From a virus: a stretch of DNA of 55,194 bases. Below are positions 6,422 to 12,878 of the stretch, one piece after another. Each line of letters opens with the position of its first letter. Positions within the stretch are counted from its first letter, which is position 1. The notes beneath the pieces were generated by a model. That model ran no database searches. It was not told where the DNA came from and saw nothing but the letters and a program-made list of their open reading frames with translations. The translations under genes were made by a program, and so were the position numbers. Where the stretch lies: the IMG/VR virus record IMGVR_UViG_3300047444_000219, positions 1 to 55,194 of that record; one strand, 5' to 3'.

Positions 6422-6949
6422 GTGCCAGAAGCAGCCGACAAACTGATGGTGTACTCCGGCATGCTGCACCTACCGCAGGACGGCACCCGCAGGTTCACAG
6501 CGGTGCTGATCTCAGCAACGTCGCAGGCAGCAGCGGCGAGCGCACTGGAGGCGCACGGCTTTCGGATGCCTCTGAGCCGGTTTCGCAGGGAATTCAGCGA
6601 GGTTGGCAACAGGAAGGTTGACGACGCAGTAAGAAGTGAACCCGGCGTGGTGTTCTACCGCAAGGGCACTGAGTATCTTCGATACAGCCCAGCACCAAGG
6701 ACGCAACGTTATAACGTACCAGTGGAGGCCAGCATGCCAGTAACGACCGACAAGAAACAGCCGAGCGCGGTTCTGCCCACCAAGCGGCAGGCGCTCGAAA
6801 ACATGGTGGCGCTCACGGGCGCGATCCTTCAGGGGATGGGTCAGGACCCGGAGGCGTTCCAGATCATCGTGGACGCCAAGGCCGTGCTCGAAGCCGAACT
6901 GAAGCGCGCCGACTACCAGCAGGCGATCCAGAGCGAGGTGCCGCAATGA
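6422..6949 (+). CDS. hypothetical protein, 175 aa (GTG start)
   Basis: GTG 6422 is chosen because AAAAGGAG ends 7 bp upstream. The first ~100 residues are mixed alpha/beta (YSGMLHLPQDGTRRFTAVLI), and the C-terminal ~70 are helical and acidic (EAFQIIVDAKAVLEAELKRA). There may be two domains joined by the Pro/Thr/Lys-rich linker near residues 100-115. AT content is slightly higher than in neighbours in the middle. No family recognised. Confidence 0.7.
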   Translation: MPEAADKLMVYSGMLHLPQDGTRRFTAVLISATSQAAAASALEAHGFRMPLSRFRREFSEVGNRKVDDAVRSEPGVVFYRKGTEYLRYSPAPRTQRYNVPVEASMPVTTDKKQPSAVLPTKRQALENMVALTGAILQGMGQDPEAFQIIVDAKAVLEAELKRADYQQAIQSEVPQ

Positions 6950-7368
6950 GCCAGGACTACAACGAGTGGTACGCGGGCCTGTCCACATCCGAGCAGGGCA
7001 TCGCCGACACGGCCCGTGAGAAGCTGAAGCACGACGTGATCCGCATGCTGCTGGACGATGCGGTGCCCCGGCTGGACGAGAAGTATTCGCGCGCCCGTGC
7101 GGTCGTGGACAAGTACGACCATCTGCTGCGCGGTGGCGACTTCGGCTTCGAGGTGGAGATCAGCTTCAAGTACTACTCGCCCACCGAGACGCACAGCTTC
7201 GACACGCTCGCCGAGGCGAAGGCGTTCATCGCATCACTGGGGACGAGCGGGCGCTGGGACCAGGAGAACATGCGCAGCGCTATCACGAGTCCGGTGGTAA
7301 AGCAAGCGGCCAAAGGATCGGACGACGGCCCGGACCCGGCTGTTGCACCGCCGCAAACAGAAGGGTGA
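6946..7368 (+). CDS. hypothetical protein, 140 aa
   Basis: ATG 6946 overlaps the previous stop. A long acidic helical N-terminus (ADTAREKLKHDVIRMLLDDA) is followed by a beta stretch (GFEVEISFKYYSPTETHSF) and a disordered Pro/Asp-rich tail. Soluble, family unknown. It ends its operon: 182 bp of non-coding sequence follow. Confidence 0.7.
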   Translation: MSQDYNEWYAGLSTSEQGIADTAREKLKHDVIRMLLDDAVPRLDEKYSRARAVVDKYDHLLRGGDFGFEVEISFKYYSPTETHSFDTLAEAKAFIASLGTSGRWDQENMRSAITSPVVKQAAKGSDDGPDPAVAPPQTEG

Positions 7369-7550
7369 CTGTAAGGAAACACCCGCCAATACCATTTGAC
7401 ATAAAACTGGTTAGCACCCGCTCCGTTATTTATCTGTAAGGTCCGGGTCCTGACACAGCCACGCACTACCACAGTAAGACGATAAGCACAATCCGGGAAA
7501 GTCCTGTAGAGGGTAAACCCGACCACACAACCACCTGAGAGAGACCACCG
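7369..7550 (+). other. 182-bp non-coding stretch of lower GC
   Basis: No start with a ribosome site opens a plausible frame here. A perfect TTGACA lies at 7396-7401, but nothing at 16-18 bp downstream resembles a -10, so a promoter is not called. Two short similar words (GTCCGGGTCCTG near 7440 and ATCCGGGAAAGTCCTG near 7492) could belong to a structured leader of the gene at 7551. Nothing firmer is visible. Confidence 0.4.
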
Positions 7551-7754
7551 ATGCTGACCCGACTCGCCACGCTGCTGAAGACGCTGCTGTCCGCCACCCG
7601 CCAACCGGCGCTGCCCGACGACCATACGTGGAGCCAGTCGTCCATGGCCGCGCAACGCGCGAAGGGCGAGGCCGAAGCGCCGGAGCCGGAGGCCGCTCCG
7701 AGCGCCGTCAGCGAACCCGCTGCCTGCAATCAATTGCAGCAGAATCGTATTTGA
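7551..7754 (+). CDS. small hypothetical protein, 67 aa, ending in a palindromic site and a -35 box
   Basis: ATG 7551 with a weak GAGAGA upstream. The N-terminus is an amphipathic helix (MLTRLATLLKTLLSATRQPA), followed by an Ala/Glu/Pro-rich disordered tail. Palindromic copy 6 (7724-7739) is read as CNQLQ and the stop TGA (7752-7754) is part of the TTGACA of the next promoter. The 3' end therefore looks shaped by regulatory sequence. G/C-ending codons support it; function unknown. Confidence 0.55.
   Translation: MLTRLATLLKTLLSATRQPALPDDHTWSQSSMAAQRAKGEAEAPEPEAAPSAVSEPAACNQLQQNRI
7724..7739 (+). repeat. 16-bp palindromic site, copy 6 (in gene, before promoter)
   Basis: cTGCAATCAATTGCAg, centre CA, flanking bases changed at both ends but still complementary. 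It ends 11 bp before the -35 at 7751. Confidence 0.9.
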
Positions 7755-7778
7755 CAATCCCAACCCAGCAGGTAGAAT
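7751..7778 (+). promoter_or_regulatory. sigma-70-type promoter
   Basis: TTGACA (7751-7756), 16-bp spacer, TAGAAT (7773-7778), followed by AAGGAGTG at 7791-7798 and GTG 7803. Confidence 0.85.
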
Positions 7779-7802
7779 TTACCCCAGCGCAAGGAGTGCG
7801 AC

Positions 7803-8387
7803 GTGGCAGACATAATTGATCTCACCAGCAGCACAGGCGTGCCCGAAGGCACGGTGCTCCAGAGCAGGCAGACCCAGCAACTCGTCACCGTGACGCACCA
7901 GGCAGCGGACGGCAGCATCCACTACACGCCACCACTGGGTGACGGGGATAGCGGCCAGTGCCGCCTGAGTGCGATTGCCGCCGTGTTCGAACTGCCGCCG
8001 ATCCTCGCGAGCGATGCGCCCGACGACGAGCCGATGGAAGTGAACCTCGACCCCGCCGCCGCTGCTGTGTCGATGACACCCGGCGTGCCGGACGGCGTGA
8101 CCGAATATTCGCGGCTGACAGTGGACGGCAAGTACACGGCGATCCTCGGCACCAATGGCACCATACCGGTGCTGCGCTACGGCGAGCCGTGGATCGCGGA
8201 CATCGCGCAGGAGGTGGGCGGCAAGTTCATCATGTCCGCGCTGTTCGAACTGTCCGCCGCGCGTGAGCGCATCGCCGAACTCGAACAACTGGCGGGGGTC
8301 GCGGTCCCCGTCACGACACACCCGGCAGCACCGCAGCACCCGCAGCAATCGCAGCAATCAATGCCCGGCGCATCAGACGCTGGCTGA
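7803..8387 (+). CDS. hypothetical protein, 194 aa (GTG start)
   Basis: GTG 7803 lies 4 bp after the AAGGAGTG motif. The product is beta-rich with repeated hydrophobic/Gly strands (VTHQAADGSIHYTPPLGDGD; LTVDGKYTAILGTNGTIPVL), then a helix (FIMSALFELSAARERIAELE) and a Gln/Pro/His-rich tail that is probably disordered. It may be a two-domain protein; no family recognised. First gene of an operon with the paralogous pair 8466-9336. Confidence 0.7.
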   Translation: MADIIDLTSSTGVPEGTVLQSRQTQQLVTVTHQAADGSIHYTPPLGDGDSGQCRLSAIAAVFELPPILASDAPDDEPMEVNLDPAAAAVSMTPGVPDGVTEYSRLTVDGKYTAILGTNGTIPVLRYGEPWIADIAQEVGGKFIMSALFELSAARERIAELEQLAGVAVPVTTHPAAPQHPQQSQQSMPGASDAG

Positions 8388-8465
8388 ACTATATGGACCC
8401 GCGCCCGCCTGTGATCGGGGGCGCAACGGTAAGGGGTAGCCACGCCACCGACAGGGGCTCGCTAC

Positions 8466-8858
8466 ATGATCGACCGAACACCCGACGCCTTCCGCATTCA
8501 CGTGCCGGAAGGCGCTCCCATTTACGCCGCCCACATGAGCCAGGAAGCGCGCAGCTACGCGCGTGCGAACGGCGTGCCGGTGGTGGCGCTCTACGCCCAT
8601 GGCTGGCTCAACCCGGCTGAGTGCCTGCCCGACACGGATGGCCTGAACCCGGTGCGCGTGCTCGCCGCCTATCGCTCGACCGTCATGGACGGCGCGCAGG
8701 TGCACGTGGGCGAGGTCGTCTATCACCCGGTCAACGGCTGGCGACCCGTGGGCGTGATGGGCTGGGCCTGGGCCGTCACCGCCTGGCAACCGCTGCCCGT
8801 GTTCGACCCGACCGACCTGCTCGACCTCACCACGACGAAGGAGCCGCATGGCGCTTAA
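8466..8858 (+). CDS. hypothetical protein, 130 aa, paralogue of the next gene
   Basis: ATG 8466 with a weak AGGGGC upstream. The C-terminal ~50 residues share the pattern HVGE...(Y/F)H.V.GWRPVG...W......WQPLP with the adjacent gene at 8848-9336, indicating a tandem duplication of one domain. The N-terminal part (IDRTPDAFRIHVPEGAPIYA) differs. Trp-rich and soluble. The shared domain is unknown to me; its conserved Gly-Trp-Arg-Pro-Val-Gly core suggests a compact beta fold. Confidence 0.7.
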   Translation: MIDRTPDAFRIHVPEGAPIYAAHMSQEARSYARANGVPVVALYAHGWLNPAECLPDTDGLNPVRVLAAYRSTVMDGAQVHVGEVVYHPVNGWRPVGVMGWAWAVTAWQPLPVFDPTDLLDLTTTKEPHGA

Positions 8859-9336
8859 TCTCCGCACCAGCAAACCGGCAGGCTACCTGCTGGAAGGCCC
8901 GGGGCTGGTCCCCGACATCCGCCTGTTCCTGTCCGACGCCGAGCGGCAGCAGGCCACCGCGCAGGGCTACCAGATCACCGACCTGTTCCGGCCCGGCAGT
9001 CAGACTGGCAGTCAGCCCGGCAGCGCCCCCGTGCCGCCGACCGGGCACTGGTGCACCCCCGCGACCGCGAAGCCCGAGCACGATGGCTCACCGCGCCGCA
9101 AGGGCGTCGCTGTGTGGGGGATTTACCACTCGCACTTTTCGAAGAAGCTGCACGTCGGCGAAATGGAGTTTCACCGCGTGTGGGGATGGCGACCGGTCGG
9201 CGCGGACGACTGGGACTACCAGTGCCTGCTGTGGCAACCGTTACCCGAGATTCCGCTGGCCGTAAAGCTGAAGTTCGCGAACCTGCTGGGTCGGGAGCGC
9301 GCGGCGAAGCTGGCCGCAGAATCCCAGATGCTGTGA
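8848..9336 (+). CDS. hypothetical protein, 162 aa, paralogue of the previous gene
   Basis: ATG 8848 with AAGGAG at 8838-8843, overlapping the upstream gene by 11 bp. It shares the C-terminal HVGE/GWRPVG/WQPLP pattern with the product of 8466-8858. It also has a Gly/Ser/Pro-rich linker near residues 48-65 and a helical C-terminus (LKFANLLGRERAAKLAAESQ). It is the last gene before a 147-bp gap holding a promoter. Function unknown. Confidence 0.7.
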   Translation: MALNLRTSKPAGYLLEGPGLVPDIRLFLSDAERQQATAQGYQITDLFRPGSQTGSQPGSAPVPPTGHWCTPATAKPEHDGSPRRKGVAVWGIYHSHFSKKLHVGEMEFHRVWGWRPVGADDWDYQCLLWQPLPEIPLAVKLKFANLLGRERAAKLAAESQML

Positions 9337-9386
9337 CGCTGCAACGTCCTGTTACAAAGTCCTGACACTGAATTTCCCGGCGACCC

Positions 9387-9414
9387 TTGACCGTGATTCC
9401 GCTGATGATAGGAT
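9387..9414 (+). promoter_or_regulatory. sigma-70-type promoter
   Basis: TTGACC (9387-9392), 16-bp spacer, TAGGAT (9409-9414) in the 9337-9483 gap. It has the same spacer as sister promoters but no adjacent palindromic site. The rest of the gap holds only a short GTCC/GGAC inverted repeat near 9445-9462. Confidence 0.65.
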
Positions 9415-9483
9415 TCTTACCGTGCTGCAACAAGGTAAAAGTCCTTTATAAACGGACACTTAGAACGAAAGGGAAGGGGCTGC

Positions 9484-9801
9484 ATGGGCAAGCTGACGAT
9501 TCACCTGCCAGGGAAACCAGACCTGCGGCCCCGGTCCCTGACGCTCGATCAGCAGGTAATCGTCGTAGATTTCATGGCGCTGGAACGCGAAGTACTCGCG
9601 ACGCTGCTGAACTACGCGACGCCCGCCGAGTGCGACGTGATCGAAACCCACCGGCCCCGGCTGGTCGAAGCCGCCCGCAACCTGAATACGCGGCTGGCGA
9701 ACTGGCAGGGGCTGGCGCGGGTGGTGGTGACGGCGGAAGACGCGGCGGAAGCCGGGCTTGCAATTGATTGCAAAAGCGCACGCCCGAACCCGGTCCGATA
9801 G
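9484..9801 (+). CDS. hypothetical protein, 105 aa, ending in a palindromic site
   Basis: ATG 9484 with an AAGGGG just upstream. The N-terminus is beta-like (MGKLTIHLPGKPDLRPRSLT), followed by helices. Palindromic copy 7 (9758-9773) is read as AIDCK close to the C-terminus. It is a single-gene unit behind the promoter at 9387. No family recognised. Confidence 0.7.
   Translation: MGKLTIHLPGKPDLRPRSLTLDQQVIVVDFMALEREVLATLLNYATPAECDVIETHRPRLVEAARNLNTRLANWQGLARVVVTAEDAAEAGLAIDCKSARPNPVR
9758..9773 (-). repeat. 16-bp palindromic site, copy 7 (in gene)
   Basis: TTGCAATTGATTGCAA, the TG-centred orientation. Read in the frame giving AIDC; one of the other frames would contain TGA. It lies 80 bp upstream of the next -35. 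Confidence 0.95.
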
Positions 9802-9853
9802 GGCCAATATGCGGTCTGGCGCACACCCGCTGGCGATTGGCGGACGCCTCGTG

Positions 9854-9881
9854 TTTACAACCCGGTCGCTTGTGTTACACT
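9854..9881 (+). promoter_or_regulatory. sigma-70-type promoter with extended -10
   Basis: TTTACA (9854-9859), 16-bp spacer, TGtTACACT (-10 at 9876-9881). It precedes an AAGGAGTG motif at 9902-9909, yet no convincing gene follows before the terminator at 10045. Confidence 0.7.
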
Positions 9882-9887
9882 GTAGCC

Positions 9888-10082
9888 CATACAGGGCCTG
9901 CAAGGAGTGCGGTCTGATTCCGGCGACATCGCCGATGCGGAGTACCCGTCCCCTGAACTGAACAGAATTTGCTGCAAGCGCACAATGGTCGCGCGGCGGC
10001 ATCCGGTGGTCCCCGGTTGTCATTTACCCCTCAACCGGACTTTCGACCCGAGCCATATTCGAAGTGGTTCGGGTCTTTTTTT
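9888..10082 (+). ncRNA. candidate small non-coding RNA or degraded operon leader
   Basis: The segment is bounded by the promoter at 9854 and the terminator at 10045-10082 and would give a transcript of about 195 nt. It starts with the standard AAGGAGTG motif, but the only frames behind it are tiny (CTG 9914 or ATG 9935, ending at TGA 9959-9961). An open frame from GTG 9907 does run into the next gene, but it crosses both the terminator and the next promoter, so it is not credible. A perfect 7-bp hairpin (CCGGTTG 10013-10019 with CAACCGG 10032-10038) precedes the terminator. It is either an sRNA or the remnant of a deleted gene. Confidence 0.4.
10045..10082 (+). terminator. strong rho-independent terminator
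   Basis: An 11-bp stem (GACCCGAGCCA with TGGTTCGGGTC, one G-U pair), a 9-nt loop and seven T bases (10076-10082). It is followed 10 bp later by the next -35. Confidence 0.9.
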
Positions 10083-10092
10083 GCCCGCGTGT

Positions 10093-10120
10093 TTGACAAT
10101 CCGTATGACTGGGTTATACT
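10093..10120 (+). promoter_or_regulatory. sigma-70-type promoter
   Basis: TTGACA (10093-10098), 16-bp spacer, TATACT (10115-10120), directly after the terminator and ahead of ATG 10153. There is no palindromic site near it. Confidence 0.85.
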
Positions 10121-10152
10121 GTGCAGGTACATCCCCAAGCAAGGACCGGAAC

Positions 10153-10896
10153 ATGAGCAGCGACAAAGAGAAACCCATCTGGAGCCAGGTGGTAGAGCCG
10201 ACCGAGACGGACGAGGGGCTGGCCGGAAAGAAAGGGGGCAAGACGTACCACCACCCGGCCTACGCGATGATCGGCGTGTCTCGCGTGAGCGGCGGAAAGA
10301 TTCTGTACGGCAGCGACTTCCAGCACAACCAGTTTATCCGGCTCACCGTGCGCCGCTCCAGCCTGACCCGTGAACTCGCAAACGACTGGTATCACGGCGG
10401 CAACGAACTGATCGAGGTCGATATGTCGGAGGCGCAGTGGGCGACCTTCGTGTCGAGCTTCAACATCGGCTTCGGCGTGCCGTGCACGCTGTGTCACGTC
10501 AAGGGCGAGCACACGCCGCGCCTGCCGGACCCGAAGAGCCGCACCGAGCAGTTTGGTGGCGAGGCGACCGAGCGGATGGAGCGCTCGATGGAAGCGCTGG
10601 CCGAACTGCGCGAGGCGATTGAAGGGCTGAACCTGTCGGTCAAGGCGAAGAAGGAACTGCTGGATAAGGTCGCCACCGCGTCGCGCAACGTCAAGCCGAA
10701 CGTCGAATTCGTCGCGCAGCAGTTCGGCGAGTACATGGAGACGGTCGTGCAGCACGCCAAGGTCGAGATCAACGCGTACGCGACGCACGCGGTACAGCAG
10801 GTCGGACTGAACGCGCTCCAGGGCAAGATGCCGGTGCTGACCTTCAAGGGCGGCAAGAAGGAAGGCACGCTGGACGACGTGATCGACGTGGAGTGA
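10153..10896 (+). CDS. conserved phage protein of unknown function, 247 aa
   Basis: ATG 10153 follows AAGGA. Residues about 33-120 (HHPAYAMIGVSRVSGG ... LYGSDFQHNQFIRLTVRRSS ... DWYHGGNELIEVDMSEAQW ... GVPCTLCHVKG) resemble a domain I remember from other phage early regions, with no established function. The C-terminal half is a long helical region (RMERSMEALAELREAIEGLN onward) suited to oligomerisation. It is a single gene behind its own strong promoter, so probably abundant. The domain is recognised from memory only. Confidence 0.75.
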   Translation: MSSDKEKPIWSQVVEPTETDEGLAGKKGGKTYHHPAYAMIGVSRVSGGKILYGSDFQHNQFIRLTVRRSSLTRELANDWYHGGNELIEVDMSEAQWATFVSSFNIGFGVPCTLCHVKGEHTPRLPDPKSRTEQFGGEATERMERSMEALAELREAIEGLNLSVKAKKELLDKVATASRNVKPNVEFVAQQFGEYMETVVQHAKVEINAYATHAVQQVGLNALQGKMPVLTFKGGKKEGTLDDVIDVE

Positions 10897-10897
10897 C

Positions 10898-10926
10898 TTG
10901 TTAGGTGCCCCGGCTCGCCGTATTCT
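10898..10926 (+). promoter_or_regulatory. second-class promoter (TTGTTAGGT type)
   Basis: TTGTTA (10898-10903) followed by GGT, 17-bp spacer, TATTCT (10921-10926), ahead of ATG 10948. The TTGTTAGGT word recurs at 29362 and 34041 in front of structural genes. Confidence 0.55.
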
Positions 10927-10947
10927 GCGGTTGAACCGGGGAATACG

Positions 10948-11130
10948 ATGATTTCAGTCTACAAGCGACGCGACAATGCCACACTGGAGACGGTCGTGGT
11001 GCCCTTCACGCAGGCGGACTTCAAGGCAGCGGGCCACCGCTTTGACGAGTGGGGTATGCCGCTGCTGTCCGCACACCGGTTGATCCATTCGTGGAACTCG
11101 CAGCCCGGAAAATACACATACTGGCTATGA
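10948..11130 (+). CDS. small hypothetical protein, 60 aa
   Basis: ATG 10948 with GGGGAA upstream. The 60-residue product begins MISVYKRRDNATLETVVVPF and is aromatic-rich toward the C-terminus (SAHRLIHSWNSQPGKYTYWL). Its codons are less G/C-biased than the average here. It stands alone between a promoter and palindromic copy 8. Function unknown. Confidence 0.6.
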   Translation: MISVYKRRDNATLETVVVPFTQADFKAAGHRFDEWGMPLLSAHRLIHSWNSQPGKYTYWL

Positions 11131-11134
11131 ATCT

Positions 11135-11150
11135 TTGCAATCAATTGCAA
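11135..11150 (+). repeat. 16-bp palindromic site, copy 8
   Basis: TTGCAATCAATTGCAA, centre CA, intergenic, 4 bp after the stop of the 10948-11130 gene and 125 bp upstream of the promoter at 11275. Confidence 0.95.
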
Positions 11151-11243
11151 AATTCGTCTGCGTAATATGCGAGCCGCATCGGCACCGTTACAACTGGCGC
11201 GATAGTCGGCCTGACTACAACAATTAAGCGTCTGCCGTCAAGC

Positions 11244-11291
11244 AAATCCGTTGCATAAGATGTTACGAAATCTGTTGCGGAAACGTTAGCG
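11244..11291 (+). repeat. two adjacent imperfect 24-bp direct repeats overlapping a -35 box
   Basis: AAATCcGTTGC... (11244-11267) and AAATCtGTTGC... (11268-11291) share the AAATCYGTTGC start and a GTTA word near the end. The second unit contains the -35 hexamer TTGCGG. Located in the 201-bp AT-rich gap 11131-11331; likely an operator or activator site for the promoter at 11275. Confidence 0.45.
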
Positions 11292-11302
11292 ACTTGTATA
11301 AT
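11275..11302 (+). promoter_or_regulatory. sigma-70-type promoter with perfect -10
   Basis: TTGCGG (11275-11280), 16-bp spacer, TATAAT (11297-11302), upstream of the operon 11332-12778. A poor -35 with a perfect -10 and tandem repeats suggests an activated promoter. Confidence 0.65.
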
Positions 11303-11331
11303 CGCCGTCAGATTAGAAAGGTTGGAAATAA

Positions 11332-11694
11332 ATGCGAGTCCGTCTGGTGCCCCACACAAATCCGGTAATTACTGCGTGTTCCACAGCGCAGACCCCGGCT
11401 GCGGGTGCAGGGAACGTAAGGCGGGCGTGGGCAAGGATGGGCGGTTTCAATGTGACGCGTGCCGTCGCTGCGAGATTGGGCGGAAAACCATTTCAACCGA
11501 AACCGCCCATCCATGTCTATGACCTGAAGGCGCACGACCTGACCGTGGCGAAGGATGTCGCCCGCGCAGCGCTGCCGGAAGGAATCACCGAATCAAAGAG
11601 AGCGCGCACCTTCACGGGTAGCACGCATGCAGGGCACCGACACGTAGCGCTGGCTTGCCGCGACGTGATGGCTTCCAGGTTGCCGGGAGTCTGA
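11332..11694 (+). CDS. hypothetical protein, 120 aa
   Basis: ATG 11332 lies 10 bp after AAAGG. The product is basic and Ala/Arg-rich with a central segment (PIHVYDLKAHDLTVAKDVAR) that looks folded. An overlapping frame starting with TTG 11322 would encode a Cys-rich miniprotein (CxC and CDACRRC) of 66 aa. Its start abuts the ribosome site too closely, so I prefer ATG 11332, but the Cys spacing is curious. Family unknown. Confidence 0.5.
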   Translation: MRVRLVPHTNPVITACSTAQTPAAGAGNVRRAWARMGGFNVTRAVAARLGGKPFQPKPPIHVYDLKAHDLTVAKDVARAALPEGITESKRARTFTGSTHAGHRHVALACRDVMASRLPGV

Positions 11695-11702
11695 AGCAGG
11701 CT

Positions 11703-12221
11703 ATGGACGGACGACGGTTGTGCAAACGAGTGCAGAGTATGGACCACAGCACCACAGGAATGATGATCGACCCGGAAGGGATCAATCACGCCGCGCACTA
11801 TAACCGTCACCCGTCTGGGGTAGAGTGCATTGTAGTCAAGCGCATGCTTGGGTCGAACATGGCCGATGCCTTCAAGTACGTCACCCGACGCGACGAGAAG
11901 GGCACCGCCTACAAGGACCTGGGCAAGGCGGTCTGGTACATGACCGATGAAACTTCGAACATCGGACTTGTGCCGTTCGTGACCCTCACGGGTTCGGCGC
12001 TGGAAGTCGTACTGGAAAGCCTCTGGGCCTACCGCGACGCCGAACCCGTTGAGGCTGCACGGACGTTCTTCGACGGACTGGTCCGCTATGTGTGCGCCGA
12101 AACTCCAGTGGCTCGCGTAGAGATAATCCACGACTGCATCCATGCGGTCGAACAATTGCGCGCTGACTATGCTGCTGATCAATTCCACGAATCACCCGTC
12201 CCTCCGCGCCCGGCACTATAA
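11703..12221 (+). CDS. DUF3310 family protein, 172 aa
   Basis: ATG 11703 follows AAGCAGG, 8 bp after the previous stop. Residues about 22-75 match the DUF3310 pattern widely seen in phages: HY..HPSGVECI, then a segment with A.KYV.R...KG (here MADAFKYVTRRDEKGTAYKD). DUF3310 proteins are small phage proteins, sometimes annotated as nucleotide-kinase-like, whose biochemical role is unsettled. The C-terminal half is helical and acidic. It overlaps the following gene by 53 bp in another frame. Confidence 0.75.
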   Translation: MDGRRLCKRVQSMDHSTTGMMIDPEGINHAAHYNRHPSGVECIVVKRMLGSNMADAFKYVTRRDEKGTAYKDLGKAVWYMTDETSNIGLVPFVTLTGSALEVVLESLWAYRDAEPVEAARTFFDGLVRYVCAETPVARVEIIHDCIHAVEQLRADYAADQFHESPVPPRPAL

Positions 12222-12441
12222 GGGCACCACCTACGAGATCATCGGTCACGCGAAACGCGAGGAAGACGGCGCGGACGTGGTGCTGTACGTGCCGCTCGAT
12301 GGCGTGTGGCCCCCGACGATCTACACGCGCCCGAACGCCGAGTTCTACGGCTGGGTCGATGTCGAGGGTGGCGCGAAGGTGCGCCGCTATGAACTGGAGG
12401 TCGTGTCGCCCGCGACGGTCGGAGAAGATCATGGCGCGTAA
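12169..12441 (+). CDS. DUF1653-like protein, 90 aa
   Basis: ATG 12169 is the only good upstream start; no clear ribosome site is present and it overlaps the DUF3310 gene by 53 bp, suggesting translational coupling. The core HYKGTTYEIIGHAKREEDGA followed by VVLYVPLDG and a terminal F.GWV matches DUF1653, a small SH3-like beta domain common in bacteria and phages with unknown function. Length is typical of the family. Confidence in the family is good from the pattern; the start is uncertain. Confidence 0.7.
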   Translation: MLLINSTNHPSLRARHYKGTTYEIIGHAKREEDGADVVLYVPLDGVWPPTIYTRPNAEFYGWVDVEGGAKVRRYELEVVSPATVGEDHGA

Positions 12442-12778
12442 GCCCGTGGACGTGCGTGAGAAGCTGCTGAAGATCAAGAACTTCGACTTCGCGAATGCGG
12501 TCGAGCAGGAATACCGCCCCAACATCAACCGCACCTTCAATGCGATCCGCGATGGCGCGGTCAGCGAGGACGACCTGGACGCGCTCCAGAACTGGTGCAT
12601 GACGATGCTGGTGGTGATGGCAGAAATGACCCCGTTGCAGTACAGCGGGGCACGGCAGCGGTCGTTTCAGTTGTCCGCTGTAGCAGGGCACCCGATACAG
12701 GACGATTTGCCCGTCCCGTACCCGGGTGAAAACGTGATCCCGGGGACCACCGCGACACAGACGAGGCCGGTGCACTGA
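12431..12778 (+). CDS. hypothetical protein, 115 aa
   Basis: ATG 12431 with GGAGAAG just upstream, overlapping the previous gene by 11 bp. The N-terminal half is basic and helical (MARKPVDVREKLLKIKNFDF); a Trp/Met-rich middle (LQNWCMTMLVVMAEMTPLQY) is followed by a Pro-rich tail. It ends the operon, followed by a terminator at 12807. Family unknown. Confidence 0.65.
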   Translation: MARKPVDVREKLLKIKNFDFANAVEQEYRPNINRTFNAIRDGAVSEDDLDALQNWCMTMLVVMAEMTPLQYSGARQRSFQLSAVAGHPIQDDLPVPYPGENVIPGTTATQTRPVH

Positions 12779-12806
12779 CACCGACCCACAGGCAGAAGCA
12801 GGACAG

Positions 12807-12829
12807 ACGGGGGCTTCGGTCCCCGTTTT
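12807..12829 (+). terminator. rho-independent terminator
   Basis: ACGGGG ... CCCCGT stem around a CTTCGG-containing loop, followed by TTT. It closes the 11332-12778 operon, 27 bp before palindromic copy 9. Confidence 0.75.
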
Positions 12830-12855
12830 CACATCCGCCGCTGTTACAAAAGAGT

Positions 12856-12871
12856 TTGCAATCAATTGCAA
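12856..12871 (+). repeat. 16-bp palindromic site, copy 9
   Basis: TTGCAATCAATTGCAA, centre CA, intergenic, ending 7 bp before the -35 at 12879: operator-like placement between a terminator and a promoter. Confidence 0.95.
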
Positions 12872-12878
12872 AGAGTGT

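Noticed and set aside
7396-7436. Promoter based on the perfect TTGACA at 7396
   Set aside because: No -10-like hexamer at 15-19 bp spacing; TTATTT further on is too distant.
7173-7763. 196-codon open frame on the minus strand
   Set aside because: It is the complement of good + strand genes (6946-7368, 7551-7754) with reversed codon bias and no ribosome site; it also spans a promoter.
9888-10044. Possible tRNA in the gap 9888-10044
   Set aside because: No T-arm GTTCRANNC word with a 5-bp stem or 7-bp acceptor pairing was found; the visible hairpin has a 12-nt loop, unlike a tRNA arm.
9907-10896. Extended 329-codon version of the gene at 10153, starting GTG 9907
   Set aside because: It would cross a strong terminator (10045-10082) and a promoter (10093-10120), and its GTG is inside the Shine-Dalgarno motif.
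11141-11359. 72-codon minus-strand frame covering the AT-rich gap before 11332
   Set aside because: Begins with TTG without a ribosome site and covers a palindrome, tandem repeats and a promoter of the + strand; better explained as regulatory DNA.
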